In this document: positions 11,895-25,130 of the stretch, in pieces
Layout: every line of letters begins with the position of its first letter
Numbering within the stretch: position 1 is the first letter of the stretch
Assembly: GCF_030463565.1 (NCBI RefSeq)
Contig: NC_134660.1
Coordinates: 2,989,501 to 3,053,500, forward strand
Direction of reading: 5' to 3'
Length of the DNA stretch: 64,000 nucleotides
Source: Pelecanus crispus
Taxonomy: Eukaryota > Chordata > Aves > Pelecaniformes > Pelecanidae
Notes under the pieces: model-generated
Databases searched by the model: none
What the model saw: the letters and a program-made list of their open reading frames with translations, nothing else
Told to the model about the DNA's origin: nothing
Position numbers and translations under genes: made by a program

Positions 11895-14800
11895 CACTCC
11901 CTGCCTGCATCTTGCCAGTGCTGCTCCCCGCAAAGGGCTTCTGCAGCACAGGGGACGTGGGGCACACTGCACGTGGGGTACGCTGGCAGCACCCTGCAGA
12001 GAGGCAGGGCATGGACCGCCACGCTGGGGAGGCTTCGTGCATTGCATCGGGGCTGGCCGCAGCTGGGCCCTGAGGTCCTGCCCTCACTGCACCCTGGCAG
12101 CCCCGTGGCCGGGCAGGCAGCGCCTGCTCCTGCTCCCAGTGCAGGCAGAGCCAGGCCCTCAGAGCCGCCACTTCGCTGGGTCTGGAGCTGAGCCGGCGCC
12201 TGCGTCCTCCTGCCAGGCAGAGCTGGGCCCTCGCCCTTCTTGGGTGGAGAGGGGAGGAGGCGAGTGTGAACAACTGTGTAAGGGCGTGCACACGCATGGG
12301 CACGCACGTCTGTACGTCATTCTGACTCATTGCCACAGACGGCACCACTCGCTCCTCACCGCGTGCAGAGGCTGGCAGGGGGGGTCCCTTCGGCGTGCAG
12401 CCCCTGCGCTGCCATGAGGACACGGGGTTCCGGTGGCTGCTGTCTCTGCTCGGCTGCAGCTGACAGCCCTTGGCCATGCGCCTATTACTGCCCCCCGACT
12501 GCACAGCACGAGCACGCAGAGACCTGGCTGCAGTGTGCAGGAGCGGTGCAGGGCTCCTTTCTGAGTGATTTCCCTCTAGGGATACCCTCAGCGCGCTCAT
12601 CCCGAGCCCCTGGCCCCGAGCCGCCGTGCCAGGGGCCTGAGGCAGCCTGGCCCCCGCGCACTGCTCCAGCTCCAGCTGTACGGCTGCACGGGCCTCCCCT
12701 GAGATGGGCCAGACACTGTCAGCCTCATGCCATGGCCCTTTTTTTTGATAGCCCCACGAGCCGAGGCATTTTGGCATCTGCTGGCTCAGAGCTGTCAGAA
12801 ATAACATCCAGTGGCCCAGTGGCAACATCCTGGGGCCGGCGTCTGCAGAGCTGGTCTGGGTGAGCGATGCTTGGGGCAATGGCCAGGCCAGGCTGCAGCC
12901 CAGCTTGTGTCCTGCATGGCCAGAGCCATCCCGCAGAGCCAAGGACGTGCCTTTCTCCTGGGTCTGCTGAGACCCAGGGACTGGGACACTGCCCGCTCCG
13001 GCGCGGAGAAGGCTCCATCCCCTGGGTGAGGGCAGGCAGGGCAGCGCGTGGGTGTTCTGTCCCCCCATGGGCCGTCTGGGCTGGAGGACGTGGGGCTCCA
13101 CGCCTGCACGAGCCCAGTGGGGTGCACCCACCCAGCACCCCGACTGCGGGTGCTTCCCTCCGTGCCGCCCGGCCTCGCCTCCTCCGCGGTCCCCATGAGT
13201 CAACAGGCGTGTTCCCGGGGCAGGAGGGGACATGTGCGCTGCAGGGACAGGCTGGCTGCGTCACCCCCTCTCGCTCCCATGCCTGGGGCTGGGGCGGCCC
13301 AGCTCCAAGCTGAAACTTGCCTGACGGTAATTACAGGGGAGATGAGGACTTCAGAGGATTTACATTCCTCTTGGGCCACACCTGGGAAACAACTTTCACC
13401 ATCAGCCAGTTCCTGAGAAATAACTTTCCACCTGCACAGTCCAGCTGCAGCCCTGCCCGGGGAGCCCGGCGGGCTCAGGGGACGTGGGGGTGCTCCTGTC
13501 AGCCCTGTCTCGGGTTTGGCCTGGGTGCTGCAGACAGCCCCGTCCCCTCTCCTGCTGCCCCGGGAGCTCCTGCAGGCCCCAGGGAGTGCTGGTGCCTTCG
13601 CTCCCTGTGCCGGCTGCAGCGCAGCTCAGTGCCCCGACACAGCTGGGGTCCGACCGTGCTTCCCCAAGGGGTCAGAGCCTGTGGGTCTTGGTGACTGGAA
13701 GCTGGGGGGTTTGCACCGGTGTCCCCAAGAGAGTGGAGCCTCCCGGGTGGCCAGCCAGGCCCTTCACCTTTGCTTCAGCTGGGGACAGCTCCCCAGTGAC
13801 AGCCCGGGACCCGGGCTTGGACCCAGGGCTGTTGTGAGGGACGAGGGAACTCGTGGGACTCGCTGGGGTGCAGGGGCCATTTGTGCTCAGGGCACTTCTG
13901 CCTGCCCACAGCCAGCAGGCAGCCAGTGTTCCCCAAATTACAGACAGGGCTGGACCCGCCGAGCCCCTTCACACGCATCCCGTCCCTCCTGGCTGGTAAA
14001 CCAGTGGGGAAGGACCCAAATCCCCCGTTGCTTGTGCTTTTCCCTGTCCCCCATGAACGTGGAGGATGCAGGTAGCCGGTTCCCTGAGCCAGCTTTGCTA
14101 CACAGCCCTCGACAGAGCTGCCTGCTTCGTCCTGCAGCCACTGCCGTGTTTCTCACCCCGTGGCGGTGACCCAGTGTTGAGGCCACCGTGGGATCGCTGG
14201 GACACCAGGACTGCCGTCCTGCTGCAGCCTTTGTCCGGTGCGTGCCGCAGCAGCCTGGGCTGAGCACCAGCAAAAGCTGTCTCAGGAATGAGAGCATTAC
14301 TGCAGCAAGGCTCTGCACGCAGCACTGGGCCGTGGCGCATTGGCAAGACCAGGGATGTGGTTCACACCAGCCAGGCCAGCGCAGCACGCGGCGCAGAGCC
14401 GGCACCGCCAGCCAGGCAGCAAACCCTTTGGGTCCTGCAGCACAGGGCCTGGGAGTTGGGGCTCCACGCACGCCATGCACGGCGTGCGAGTCCCACGGCA
14501 CGGAGCTGCCCTGTGCTCAGACTGCGGTTCCCCGCCTGCATCCCCTCCCCCCCATCCCTCGCTCAGCAGACGGGGCGCTGGGACCCCAATGACCGACCCT
14601 GCTGGGGTTCGGAGCATCGGCTCTGCAGGGTCCCGGGGCTGTCGCCTGCAGCGCCGCTGGGAGAAACTGAGGCCATTTTGGCCTCCATCACCTCCCAGGA
14701 GCTGCTGGGAAGGGGCAGCGTCAGCAGAGCACCAAGTCCAAGGTGTTTTGCAAGCAGGAGGGAGCGGGTGGTTTCCTTATTAGGCAGCGCAGCGGCGGCG

Positions 14801-17800
14801 TCTCCCCGGGGCGAGCGGGCGGTGGGGTGGCACACCCGGCTGGCACAGCCTGCGAGGGTGAGGGCGAGGGCGAGGGCGGCAGCGGCGGTGCTGACACGGG
14901 AGATGGGAACGTGCGGGCAGGCCCCCGCCTCGCTAATCACAGCCCGGCGCTGGGCGTGGGGGCAAGCCGCGGCAGGGACGCGGCAGGGCGGCCATGTCAG
15001 CTGAAACAACACCGGGCTGACACACCTGCAATTTACCCTGTCACCCGCCAGCTCCCGGGGGTCTCCTGCTCCAGGGCTGCATGCTGGGGGCCGCTGAGCA
15101 GCCCCTGTCCCCTCGGTTGTGTTTGCTTCCAGCGAGGTTGAAGGGCTCCAAAAGAGCCCCCGGGTGGGGGAGGCTGCGGGGGGTGTTTATTCCTGCTCCT
15201 GGTTAAGGAGCAAAGGCAAAGACTGAAATTCAGCCGGAGCCCATCCCGGAGCAGGAGGGCGATGGGGGACCAGGGAGCAGGGCAGCGTCTCCACCTCCGA
15301 CCTCAGCCCCACGCGTTTTCACCCAAACCCGGCCCCAGCCTGGTGAGAGCCTGCTGCCGGCCCAGGGTGCCACAGCCTCGGGGCCAACACCAGCCCCGGC
15401 ACCCGGACCCCGGCTTTCCCTGCACCCTGGAAACCTGCTCGATCCACCAGCCCTTCCTGCCCTGCACCATCAGCCCCCAGACCATCTGCCACGGCTCTAG
15501 CTCCCGGTGAGCGCAAGGCTGAGCCCATGACACGAGCGCAGCCAAAACTGCAGCAGAGCCACTTGTGGAAAGGCAACGGCTCCATCTTGACTTGGTTTTC
15601 CAGCGAAGCCCCACGCCACGGGGTGAGCACGGTGGCTGTCAGGAAGGCCGAGCCCATGGACAGCGCCGGTACGGCAATGCCTGCGCTCGGGGGCTGCGGC
15701 AAACATCCCCCTGCAGGGAGAGGCGCTTTGGGGGCAGATAGGGATGGAGCAGCCAGGAGGTCCCAGCCCGCACCCCTGCCTGCCTCGGTGGGGGGAGCTG
15801 AGGGGATTCAGGGTCCCCTGGGGAGAGCACGTCCCTGCTGACATGGCTGGCATGCTGCTGCTCGGTGAGGCCTGGCAGGTCTGCAGGCAGATGGGTGCTT
15901 GGCTCCCTGATGTCTCGTAGCTGAAAGAAGGGGCTGTGGCCGAGCTGTTTTCCAGCTGAACCCCCAAGGCACGGCCTGCCAAGGTTTCCCTGTCCCCCTG
16001 CCAGGCCGGCACACACTGGCCTGCTGAGATAAGGGGCCTGAGCAGCTCTGTGCTGCCTGGCGCCATGGGACAAGCTAAACACGCTGCTCCTGCACCCGTG
16101 GGGCACCAGGAGAGCCCCAGGCAGCACGAGTGGGCACGGGAGGGCCAGGCAGCTGCAGAACATGGCAGCAAACACGAGCTGTGGCTCCGGGCTTGGCAGC
16201 CACGATGCCCCGAAGGACCTCAGGCACCCCAGGGCCTGGGGTCCCCACAAGTGTCCCTCTGCCACTGCAACCTGTGCTCTCTGCAGCCCGGCTGTGCCCG
16301 CAAAGCTCCCCCTTCCCCAGGGCCAGCACGTCCCCGTTCAGGTCTGAGCATTGGGAGCACCCAGGGTGCCAGGACCCCAAAGCACGGCCAGCCCTGCTGC
16401 CAGCTCCCATCCTGGCTAGGCAGAGTGGGTGCCATGGCCAAGTGTTTTGTAAGAGGCAAATCTCTGCAGCGCCGGGCGTCGTGCCGGGACGGGGCGGGCA
16501 GGGCTGGGCTCTGCCAGCCGTGCGGGAAGGAGGGCTGGCCAGCGGCCAGTGTTTGGGCCTCGGGGAGTTGCTGTGTGTGGGCAAGGATGAGTGTGCCTGG
16601 CTGTGGGGCAGGGAAGGGGCAGGGCTGAGGCTGGAGGGACGGGCTCCCACCCCTCGCAGGTTTTGCCTTGTAAGTGAAATACAAACTGGAGCAAGGCAGA
16701 TGCTGACCAAGATGTTTGGCCTGACCTGCCCCTTCTCTCTGCTCAAGTCAGCAGAGTGGGGACAGGCAGGCTCTGCCTTGTGCTCGCCATTTCTGCTGCT
16801 GTTACCCCGATAATCTCCTGTCCCTTTACCGCTGCATCAGCAAGAAGTGCATTCAGCCCGGTGTCTTCTCCCTGTCACACCAGGGCAGGGTAGGACGCCT
16901 GAGCTGCTTGCAAGCTGGGCTGGTTGCACGGCAGGGCTGGTTCCTCCCTTGGCATGAGCAGGAGGGTAACCCCCAGCCTGAGCTGAGGTGCACGGGGCAG
17001 TGCAAAGCTGGCAGCAATGCTCCGGGGAGGGAAGGGGCTGCTCCTCTCGTGGGCCTCGGAGCCCCCCGGACACGTGGGGAGAGCTGCGCAGCAAGGCCCT
17101 TCCACTCTGCCCTTGCTGTGCGGTAACGCAGGACTCTGCTTTGATCCCCATTGTGTGAGGCAGCATCGGCAGCACGGGGCCGTGCGTGGGGGCACTTGGG
17201 AGGAGGGTGTCACTGCTCTTCCCAGTGCATTCGGGGTATCCTCATACCTGGGCACCCAGCATGGCAGGAAAGGGCCCGGTTTGGGCCATCCTGTGTCCGC
17301 AGACCTCCCCAGTGCTAGTGCTGGTGCAAGGCGTGAGCTCCCACACACCAGGAGCCGGGCAAGCCCAGCTCCGCAGGGCCCTGCCCGGCCCACAAGTCCT
17401 CCAGCAAAGGCCCTTCCCAGGCCCTCTCCATGGCCCAAATTCTCTCCCTGGCATGGAGCGGGGAGCTCCCTCTGGGCTCGGGTGAAGCTGCTTGGCTCAG
17501 CGAGAGCAGAAGGGGAAGACGCGAGCAGAGGGGCTGCAGGGCAGGACTGCCACATTGCCCCTGCCCAGCCGGACGGCGGGAGGCAGGGCTGGAGCTGTGC
17601 AGGGCAGAAGCAGCAGAGGATGTGTTACATCCCCGGCTGGACCCCTGTGTCCCGGGCTGTTCCTCTGCCACGCTAGCCAGCTCCGCTGCATTCCAGTGAG
17701 GGAGCCGGCGGGAGCAAAACCTGGTGCCTTTGCCCCTTCCCATGGCACCCAGAGCTGCTCTCCGTCCCAACAGCATGACCCAGGTGTGAAAAACTGCAGA

Positions 17801-19140
17801 AAGCAGGACGTGCCTGGCAAGAGCACATTTGTTGGCATGTGCAAACAGGCCGTGCTGGGGCCGACATGCAGAGCCACTGTGCAGGGACAATCCCTCCCTC
17901 CGCCCCGGCACAGCCCGATGCTGAGGCTCTGAGTCAGCCCAGCACCGGCTGTGCCTGGTGCTGGCAGCACCGCGCTCCTGTCCTCCATCAGGAGAGGCCA
18001 AGTGCAAAAACCCATCAGGGCTCTCCTGTCCCGGCTCCTCAAGCTGCCCTCACTGCGTTCTCTGGGCCCCTCCGCCGCAGAAAACCCCTCACATTTGTTC
18101 CTCATCACTAAGTGGCAGGGGGAGCAGCCCTGGGGGGCCCAGAGATGTCTCTGGGAACAGCGTGGCCCATGCACCGGGGTCACCGTGTCTCAGAGCAGCA
18201 GCTTTGCTCTCCACCAAACACCCGCAGAGCTGGTGGGGACCCTGGGAAGCCCTGGCAGGGTCTGCACTGCCCAGGAACCGCCCAGCCCTGAGCAGGCATC
18301 TGCTTTGGTGCAAACCTCCCCCAGCTCCATGGGGAGAGCAAGGCCGGGCAGAACCCAACAGGCTGCTGGTGTGCTGGCATGAGGGCAGGCAGGGTGCTGG
18401 CCAGGGGAGCTGCTCCCACCCTTCCCGGTCCCTGCAATCGCTGCTCCTGTGTCAGGTTTGCTCCAGGCTGATGCCAAGTCCCCAAGCGAGGGCTGGGGCT
18501 GCCCCGGCCCCGGTGACCCTGACACGGTGGACGTTTATTTGATGCCTTCCCTGCAATGTGAGCGCTGAGCGATGCGTGCACGGAGGCCTGAACCCCGGCC
18601 AGGGGGAATCCCCGTGGGTGCGGGACAGGCCTCATCCGGGCCCTGTGGGAACGACACGGGAACCGGCCGGGGCTGCAGCAAAGGGCGCAGCATCCCTCCT
18701 CTGCAGGAATCCCAGGGGATCCCCCAGCCCCTGGACAACCCTCCCTGGGACAACCCCCAGCACCCCTCCACAGGCACGCAGGGGCTGGGCCCAAGCCCGG
18801 AGGGACGGAGCAGCTGGGGCTGCAGCCCCCCACCCCGCTGGGGCTCCCCGGCGCCCACCCGGCGGGCACCGCGTGCGGCCAGACACGGGGACGTTCCCAG
18901 CCGGGGGAAGCCGCGACGTCCCTGTTGCTTGTGCACAAGTGCAGGCAGGGAGAGGCTGAGCCAGGCTGGGAGCCAGGCTTGTGCCTGCTCGCCAGCCCCA
19001 GCAGCTTGGCTGGGCTGGGCTGGGCTGAGCCCCGGTGCTTAGACCTCTCCTGGCACCTCGCGGAGAGGAGAGGTTTCACAGCTGGCTCTGGGAAAGGCGA
19101 AGGCTGAGCAGTGGGGAGGAAGGTCCCTGCCAGGGGAAAG
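11895..19140. other. GC-rich intergenic spacer
   Basis: No recognisable exon, RNA gene or transposon. Long GC-driven open frames occur on both strands without conserved motifs, start context or splice support. A short AT-richer patch at about 13,315–13,430 (TGACGGTAATTACAGG) is the only compositional break. Nothing functional can be assigned. Confidence 0.5.
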
Positions 19141-22100
19141 GGGAGCTGAGCAGCGGGAGGGAGGGTGAATAAATGTCATTAGAAAGCCGTAATGGTAATA
19201 CACCAGGAGCCAAATTGGTGACCGGGGGTCACTGGGTTAGGCAGGAGTGGGGACGTGCCCAGAGATGGCCCTTGCTGTGCGTCGCAGGAGAGAGGGCTGC
19301 GCCCGGACACGCTGCAGCGCTGGGGAAGATGCATTTGAAACCCTCCTTTGAAAGTCTGTGTTACTGCACATCCAGTGCCTCCATCCCAGGAGCACCCGAC
19401 GGATGGATGGGTATCGCAGAGCGCATCCCGCAGGCCACGGCCCTGACCTCGGTTCACTTGCTCGTTAAGTAAACACTTCCAGGGTTTGCAAACTTCGGGA
19501 CGTGAATTGCCAGGAATAGCTGTGTGAGGAATGGAAATGTGGTACTTGAGCAAATAGTCTGGGATTCCCTGCCGCTGCCTCTGGCCCCGTGACAGCTGGG
19601 CTCACCCCGGCCATGCCTCAGCTCTTTCCAGGAGCAGGTTAATCACCAGGGCTAACGTCTGTCAGTGCTGCCTGCGCTGATTAATGGGATCAAATACTGT
19701 ACATCAAAAAATCCAGCTCATCCTGAATCCAAGTCTGTGCAGTCACACAGAGGCTGCAGGAAGGATGTTAGAGGAGAAAAGCTGGTTTCTAGGAATGTCT
19801 CAGCCCAGAGGGCATTCCTGAGCTGTGGGAGAAGCAGTAAAGCAAAATGCTGGGATTCCTTCCTTTCTGCTACACTTCGCAGGTGTATTGGAGGGGCACC
19901 GAGTCCCCCCACCTCAGAGCACAGGGTGGAATGGCCTTGCAGGACTCAAAAGGGCGAGACCTGCAGCAACCCAGGGCTGGTCGCCCACCCAAGAGCACCC
20001 GTGAGCCCCTGGCACCACCGTCGCACGATGCCTGCACACAGGGTTGAGCTGCATCGCCCCAGGGTCGCAGGCCTGTCGTGCCGCACAAGCGCAGGTGCAC
20101 GCGGGAGTGTTTCCCCCCCAAATCCTCGGGTCCAGCAGGAGCACGGATGCTCGGCAGCCCCTGCCCTCACCATCAGCGCGTTTCCTCTGTGGTCCATGTG
20201 TACCACGCACTGCTAAGGGACAAGATGGTTTCCAGAAGCCACCCCCAGCCCAAAGCACGACTGCAGAGCCGTATCTTTGACTGAGGGGATGATAAGGACA
20301 CAGACCGCTCTGGGCCCTCTCCGCTCCTCCTGCTGACCCAAAAACAAACCTGGCAGCTCACCAGACATTGCCACGGCCCCACGCACTGGGATTTTCCTGT
20401 GCACAGAGCCAGCATTCAGCCTGGAGAGGATGGAGGCAGGTGGTTATTTGCCAAGCATTGAGAATAAAATAAACTGCAGCAACTGGGTGCTACCTGCTGC
20501 AAGAGTTGCTCTTGCAAAGGAGATCAGCATTGCCACCTCGTGGGGAGCCCGGGACAAACGTGGCCCTGGGAGCAGGCACCTCCTGGGGCGGGCAGGGAGG
20601 CAGGAACAGGTCAGGACCCAGCACCCAAAGACGGAGGGAGGTGAGGAGGGTGCAGGGGGCTCAGCCCCGGTGCCCAGCCGAAGCCACCCGAGACTGCAGG
20701 TGCCTGCTCCGAATCCTGCTCTGAAGGATGAAAAATTGCTGTTAACATTTCCCTGATAGCGTTCAGCCCATCACCAGCGAAGGGCTTAGCTCTGGTGTCT
20801 GACACACACTTGCCCCTTCTGGTATTTTACCAAAGGCTCTGGGGGTCCAGTGGTGAGGATACAAACCCCGACGTATCATATGGACACTGTGAATCACAGC
20901 GACGCTGATAAATTGACTCTCTGGGGCATCCTGGGCGTCCTGGCTCGGATGTGAGACCAGTCTGTCCACCAGCAGACATAAGACAGGAGGTACGAATGAC
21001 TCTTGAGTGGTTGGCATTGAACACGATAAACAGTCCCTTTGCTGTAGTAAGGACTTTGAAATGCCTCCAGCAGAAAGATGCAGTGTAAATGTCTAATTGC
21101 CTCTCTGCTGTCTGGATACACACCACGCGGCTGCGAGAGATGGTTCCTTTTCTGGGAGAGAAGGAAAATCTAATCAGAAAAAGAGGAGAGAGAAGAGCCA
21201 TCTGCTTGGTCATGATGGTCATGGAGCACATTCACATTTTAATGAAAATTTAAGCCAGTTCTCCAGCTGATCCGTCACATACGGACATACAAAAGTGACA
21301 GATGCTTTAGAAACACCAGAGAGACACTGAAATACAGCAACGCAAATTATTCCTTCTACCTAGTGCAAGACAAACAATTTGCCTTTATCTTAAATAAAAC
21401 CCCCAAGAATGATGCAACATCCAAACCATGTAATGGCTGCCAGGCCCCACAGATGGCAGCACACCCAGATGCCAATAATCTGTCAAAAATACACAGTATT
21501 TCAGAGATGGCTCCCAAAGCAGGGCAGGAACACCTACACAGTGAGAGCTGAGGCCGCAGGAGATCTAAAAGGAGCTGATAAGCTCCGGGATATATGATCC
21601 ACAGCCCAACAGATGCAATGCAACAGACCCGTACCTCCCTGGGGACAATATTCCCACTCTGTATGCAGCTCTAACTAGCTCCCAGAGGAGAGTTTATGCG
21701 CCGTCTGGATCTATATGGCTTTTGACCCCATTAATTGTGTAGGAGATTTACTGTTCTTCATATGTGGGGTTTCAGTGTATTTTTAGAACGTGTAACACAT
21801 CTTTGAGCTGGATGTGATGTTCATCTGCCAGCAGCCCCCGCTCTGCATCGTGCTGAGCCAGTGCTGGGAGACACTCGTCAGTTTGCGAGGGGTTTTTAGC
21901 CACACAGCAGGCACCAGGAAGGCGATAAATGGTCTTTCTTTAGCAGTTCGTACTGAACACTGAGACCCAGGCTCCTGGCCCCCAAATTAGGACTTGGAAG
22001 CAGGATTAAACACATCTGGTTTTGAAGTACATTCGGTCACGTCTCCATCCACAGGGCTTCAAGGCAAGGACCAGACCTGAGATCGCCAGTTCCCACTGAC

Positions 22101-23100
22101 CAGTGACCGGGCCTCTGAGGCAATGACCAGCAGCTTCACCCAGCAGTCCCGGAGCTCTTGGGCAGCACAGGCCATAAGCCAGGACCTGACAGGGTCCCCG
22201 AGGGACCCCCAGTCCAGGTCACATTTGGGTTCATGGCTCTGCTGAGCCCACTCCTGAAAACACCTTTGTCTCAGCGCCTTACAGAAGGCCAGAGGCTGCC
22301 CCTCTCCAAGCGCCGTGACCAGGGTTACTGGGATGTCCCGACCGAGCCCGGCCATCGCGATCCCCTGGCTGTGCAGCACAGGGGAGGCGATGAGCCAACA
22401 CTGGCCACGCTGCACCGGCCATTCGGGACAGACAGAAAAGAGGAACTGAGTTCACCCTGCAAGGAGGACTTAACTTTGCCAAGGTCTGACTGTCTGACTT
22501 GAAATACAGTAAGTGCAAGGGGACTTGTTTCACATGTTTAAAGAGGCAAAAAAGCTTCCTTTTCAGGCAGATTCAGATGATACCTTGAGCATTTCCCCTT
22601 GGCATCAAAGAGCCCGCAGGCCCTCGCTCAGGAACATCGTGTTCTGCAGCACCCTGGTGTCCTCAGAGCATCTCCCTGCCAAGCAGCCTTAGAAAACGAG
22701 TACAGAAGCCCGATTTCTACGTGCATATGGCGCTGTACTTGCTTGAAATGTGGCTGTCATCGTGGTGATAGCCAAGTGACAGGCACAGATCCACATGCAA
22801 GCTCTCCGGGGCAAGACTGAGTCTTTCTCGGGCTGGAGCTCATAGAGAAGTCATCCACAAAGCACCCGTAGAGGTGCATCTGAGGAGCACAGGGTGGGTA
22901 AATCGGCCCATGCTGGGCTTGAGGCCAAACCCGGGCTGCGAGGGCCCACACAAGGTAACTGGGACGCGGCAGCGTCACCCCCGGGCCGGCAGTGCGGGGG
23001 ATTACTGCGTCTTTCGACCATCGGGAGATAAAACTGCCCGACTGGCAGAAACCCAGGCGCTCTCCACACACCATGGGCTGGAGAGCAAACGCCTCGTGCA
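19141..23100. other. Intergenic spacer between keratin and EIF1
   Basis: GC falls to near average around 19.5–22.5 kb. Two minus-strand open frames (20,827–21,231 and 22,059–22,415) have ordinary protein-like composition. Neither has a recognisable domain, a clear partner exon or a poly(A) context, so no gene is called. Confidence 0.45.
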
Positions 23101-23149
23101 CCCGCGGGAGCCCCGTGGGCGTCGGTGCCGCCACCGTTCAGCCTCCCAG

Positions 23150-24480
23150 CAGCTTTTGGCCGTTGCACCATGCGGACGCAAGGGCTGCGGGGACGTGGGC
23201 AACCAAGCCGCATCTTGCTGCTGCCGGCTCCCGCTCCCACGTCCACCCGGCGGGTGCTGCAGCCGGGCACCGCTGCCGCAGGACGACGTGGGGGGACGGA
23301 GCCGGGCAGGGAGGGAGCCCGGGCACCGCACAGGGGGTCCTGTCCCACCTCGGGGATGCTGCACCCACGGGCCGTGTCTCCCCCCTCAGGCCCCGATCCC
23401 GCCCCGCACCGGGCCTGGTCACACACGCCGGGTACCGGGCCCCACGCCAGGCCGCCGCTCCCCCGGCCCCGCAGCCCGGCCAGCCCGCCGCACAGCAGGG
23501 CCCAGCGGGCCGCCACGGGCGGCCGAAGCCGCGGGTGAGGCCGGCGGGGGGAGGCGGGGGCGGCGGGGCCGGGGCGGGGCAGCCCCGAGGGGGCCCCGGC
23601 GCCCGAGCACGGCCCGGCCCGGCCCAGGCCCCGCCAGGCGCCCGCCGCACTGCGCATGCGCCGCCGCGCGCGAGGCCGGGTCCCCCCCCGCCGGGGCCTC
23701 GACCGCGCATGCGCCGGCGCCTCTGGCGCCAGCCGGGGCGCGGCCGCGTTCGGCCGTGCGGCGTGACGCCCCCGCTCGGCGGCCAATCGCCGCCCTCGTT
23801 TCCCGTGCGTGCTGGCGTCACACGGAGGCGGTATATAAGCGGGCGGCGCCAGTCCCGCCCCCCTGACAGCGTCTCCAGCCGCCGCCGCGAGAGCATCCTC
23901 CGCCGAGAGCCGCTCGCGCCGCCGCCGCCCCGCCGCCTCCGCCGCCGCCGCCTCCGCCGAGGGAAGGGAAGCGTATCGTATGTCCGCTATCCAGAACCTC
24001 CAACCCTTCGGTGAGGCCCTTTGTGGGGCGGCGGGGCCGGGCCGGGCCGGGCCGGGGGAGCGGCCTGGCGGCCCCGCCCTGGGGCGGCCCCGCCCCGTGG
24101 CGCAGTTGCTATTCCCGGGGCCGGTTGCGTCAGCCGCGGGGGGGTGGGGGGGTGGGCGGGTCTTGTTCGTGACGGGCGGGCGGGCTGGCCAATGGGGAGC
24201 GCGGCGGGCCGGGGTCTGACGGGCGCTCTCCGCAGACCCCTTTGCTGATGCAAGTAAGGGTGATGACCTGCTCCCTGCCGGCACTGAGGACTACATCCAT
24301 ATAAGGATCCAGCAGCGGAACGGCAGGAAGACCCTCACCACAGTCCAGGGCATCGCGGATGATTACGATAAAAAGAAACTGGTGAAGGCCTTCAAAAAGG
24401 TGGGTGCTGCGGCGGGGCCCGGGGCTGCCCCTCGCCTGCGCGGGTGGCGGGGCCGCGGGTGGCGTCGGCCATCGGTATCC
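23150..24480. promoter_or_regulatory. EIF1: EIF1 CpG-island promoter
   Basis: A dense CpG island covers the EIF1 promoter, exon 1 and intron 1. Visible elements are two GCGCATGCGC NRF1-type palindromes (23,652–23,661 and 23,705–23,714), a CCAAT box (GGCCAATCGC near 23,780), a CRE-like GGCGTCAC near 23,814–23,821 and the TATA box TATATAAG near 23,832. A second CCAAT lies in intron 1 near 24,189. The set is typical of a strong housekeeping promoter. Confidence 0.85.
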
Positions 24481-24972
24481 TCCTAAGGAGGCCTCGCTTT
24501 TTCTTGTAGAAATTTGCCTGCAATGGTACTGTAATTGAACACCCTGAATATGGAGAAGTGATTCAGTTGCAAGGTGACCAGCGCAAGAACATATGCCAGT
24601 TCCTCGTAGAGGTAGGGTGGCTTTGGTCTGCTGCGCGCGCTAGCTAAATTTTAAGCTAAACACAAGTATTGTAATAACCATGCAGGTTCTACCTTTGTTA
24701 GTATTGAAAGAGCAGGCTGACGGAGGAGGCTCTTTCTGTTCCTTTTGAAATTCTTGCTTGAGGCAGATGCTTTCCAGCGGGTTTTTGCAGCTGCAGTCTA
24801 ATCTTCATTCCCTCCTTCAGGGGGGAGCAGAGATTCAACAGTTCTACAGCGCCTGGACGTGCGCACGGACGTGCGCAGAGGCCTGTCTGCCTCGGCGTGC
24901 TGTAAAGTGGCCTTTTCTTTCTTGCAGATTGGACTGGCTAAAGACGACCAGCTGAAAGTCCATGGGTTTTAA
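23980..24972 (+). CDS. EIF1: Eukaryotic translation initiation factor 1 (eIF1/SUI1)
   Basis: Small ribosomal-subunit factor that promotes scanning and start-codon fidelity in the 43S/48S complex. Four coding exons: 23,980–24,010, 24,236–24,399, 24,510–24,611 and 24,928–24,972. All have GT/AG borders, total 342 bp, and give 113 residues, the usual vertebrate length. The product begins MSAIQNLQPFDPFADASKGD, has the SUI1 core around YIHIRIQQRNGRKTLTTVQG and ends DDQLKVHGF, which is near-invariant in vertebrates. The start is certain by homology, yet its context is very poor (C at −3, T at +4). This fits the known eIF1 autoregulation, in which high eIF1 rejects its own weak AUG. Transcription starts about 30 bp after the TATA box near 23,832. 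The neighbouring genes are independent of it. Confidence 0.99.
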
Positions 24973-25124
24973 GTGCCTGTGGGTCACTGAAGCTTTATGC
25001 AAGAAGATTTCCTTGCCATGAAATTCCCATCTGTCCCTTGTCATAAGTTTAAAACCAGCCGGTTTGTGTAATGTAATGATCTTGGGTCCACTGTTCAGTC
25101 TGGACTAGTGTAATTCAGTGATGT

Positions 25125-25130
25125 AATAAA
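25125..25130 (+). terminator. EIF1: EIF1 proximal poly(A) signal
   Basis: AATAAA 153 bp after the EIF1 stop codon, followed about 20 bp later by T/GT-rich sequence. It is the likely main cleavage signal, giving a short 3' UTR. Confidence 0.85.

Noticed and set aside
9704-12307. Minus-strand open frame of 867 codons and plus-strand frame of 679 codons
   Set aside because: They run straight through two minisatellites with 3n-length or stop-free units. Composition is pure repeat translation (Pro/Ala/Gly/Arg), all frames are open, and no domain or splice support exists.
20827-21231. Minus-strand frame of 134 codons
   Set aside because: Ordinary composition, but no domain, partner exon or promoter is evident; left unassigned.
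22059-22415. Minus-strand frame of 118 codons about 1.5 kb upstream of EIF1
   Set aside because: No recognisable motif or splice context; chance frame is the simplest reading.
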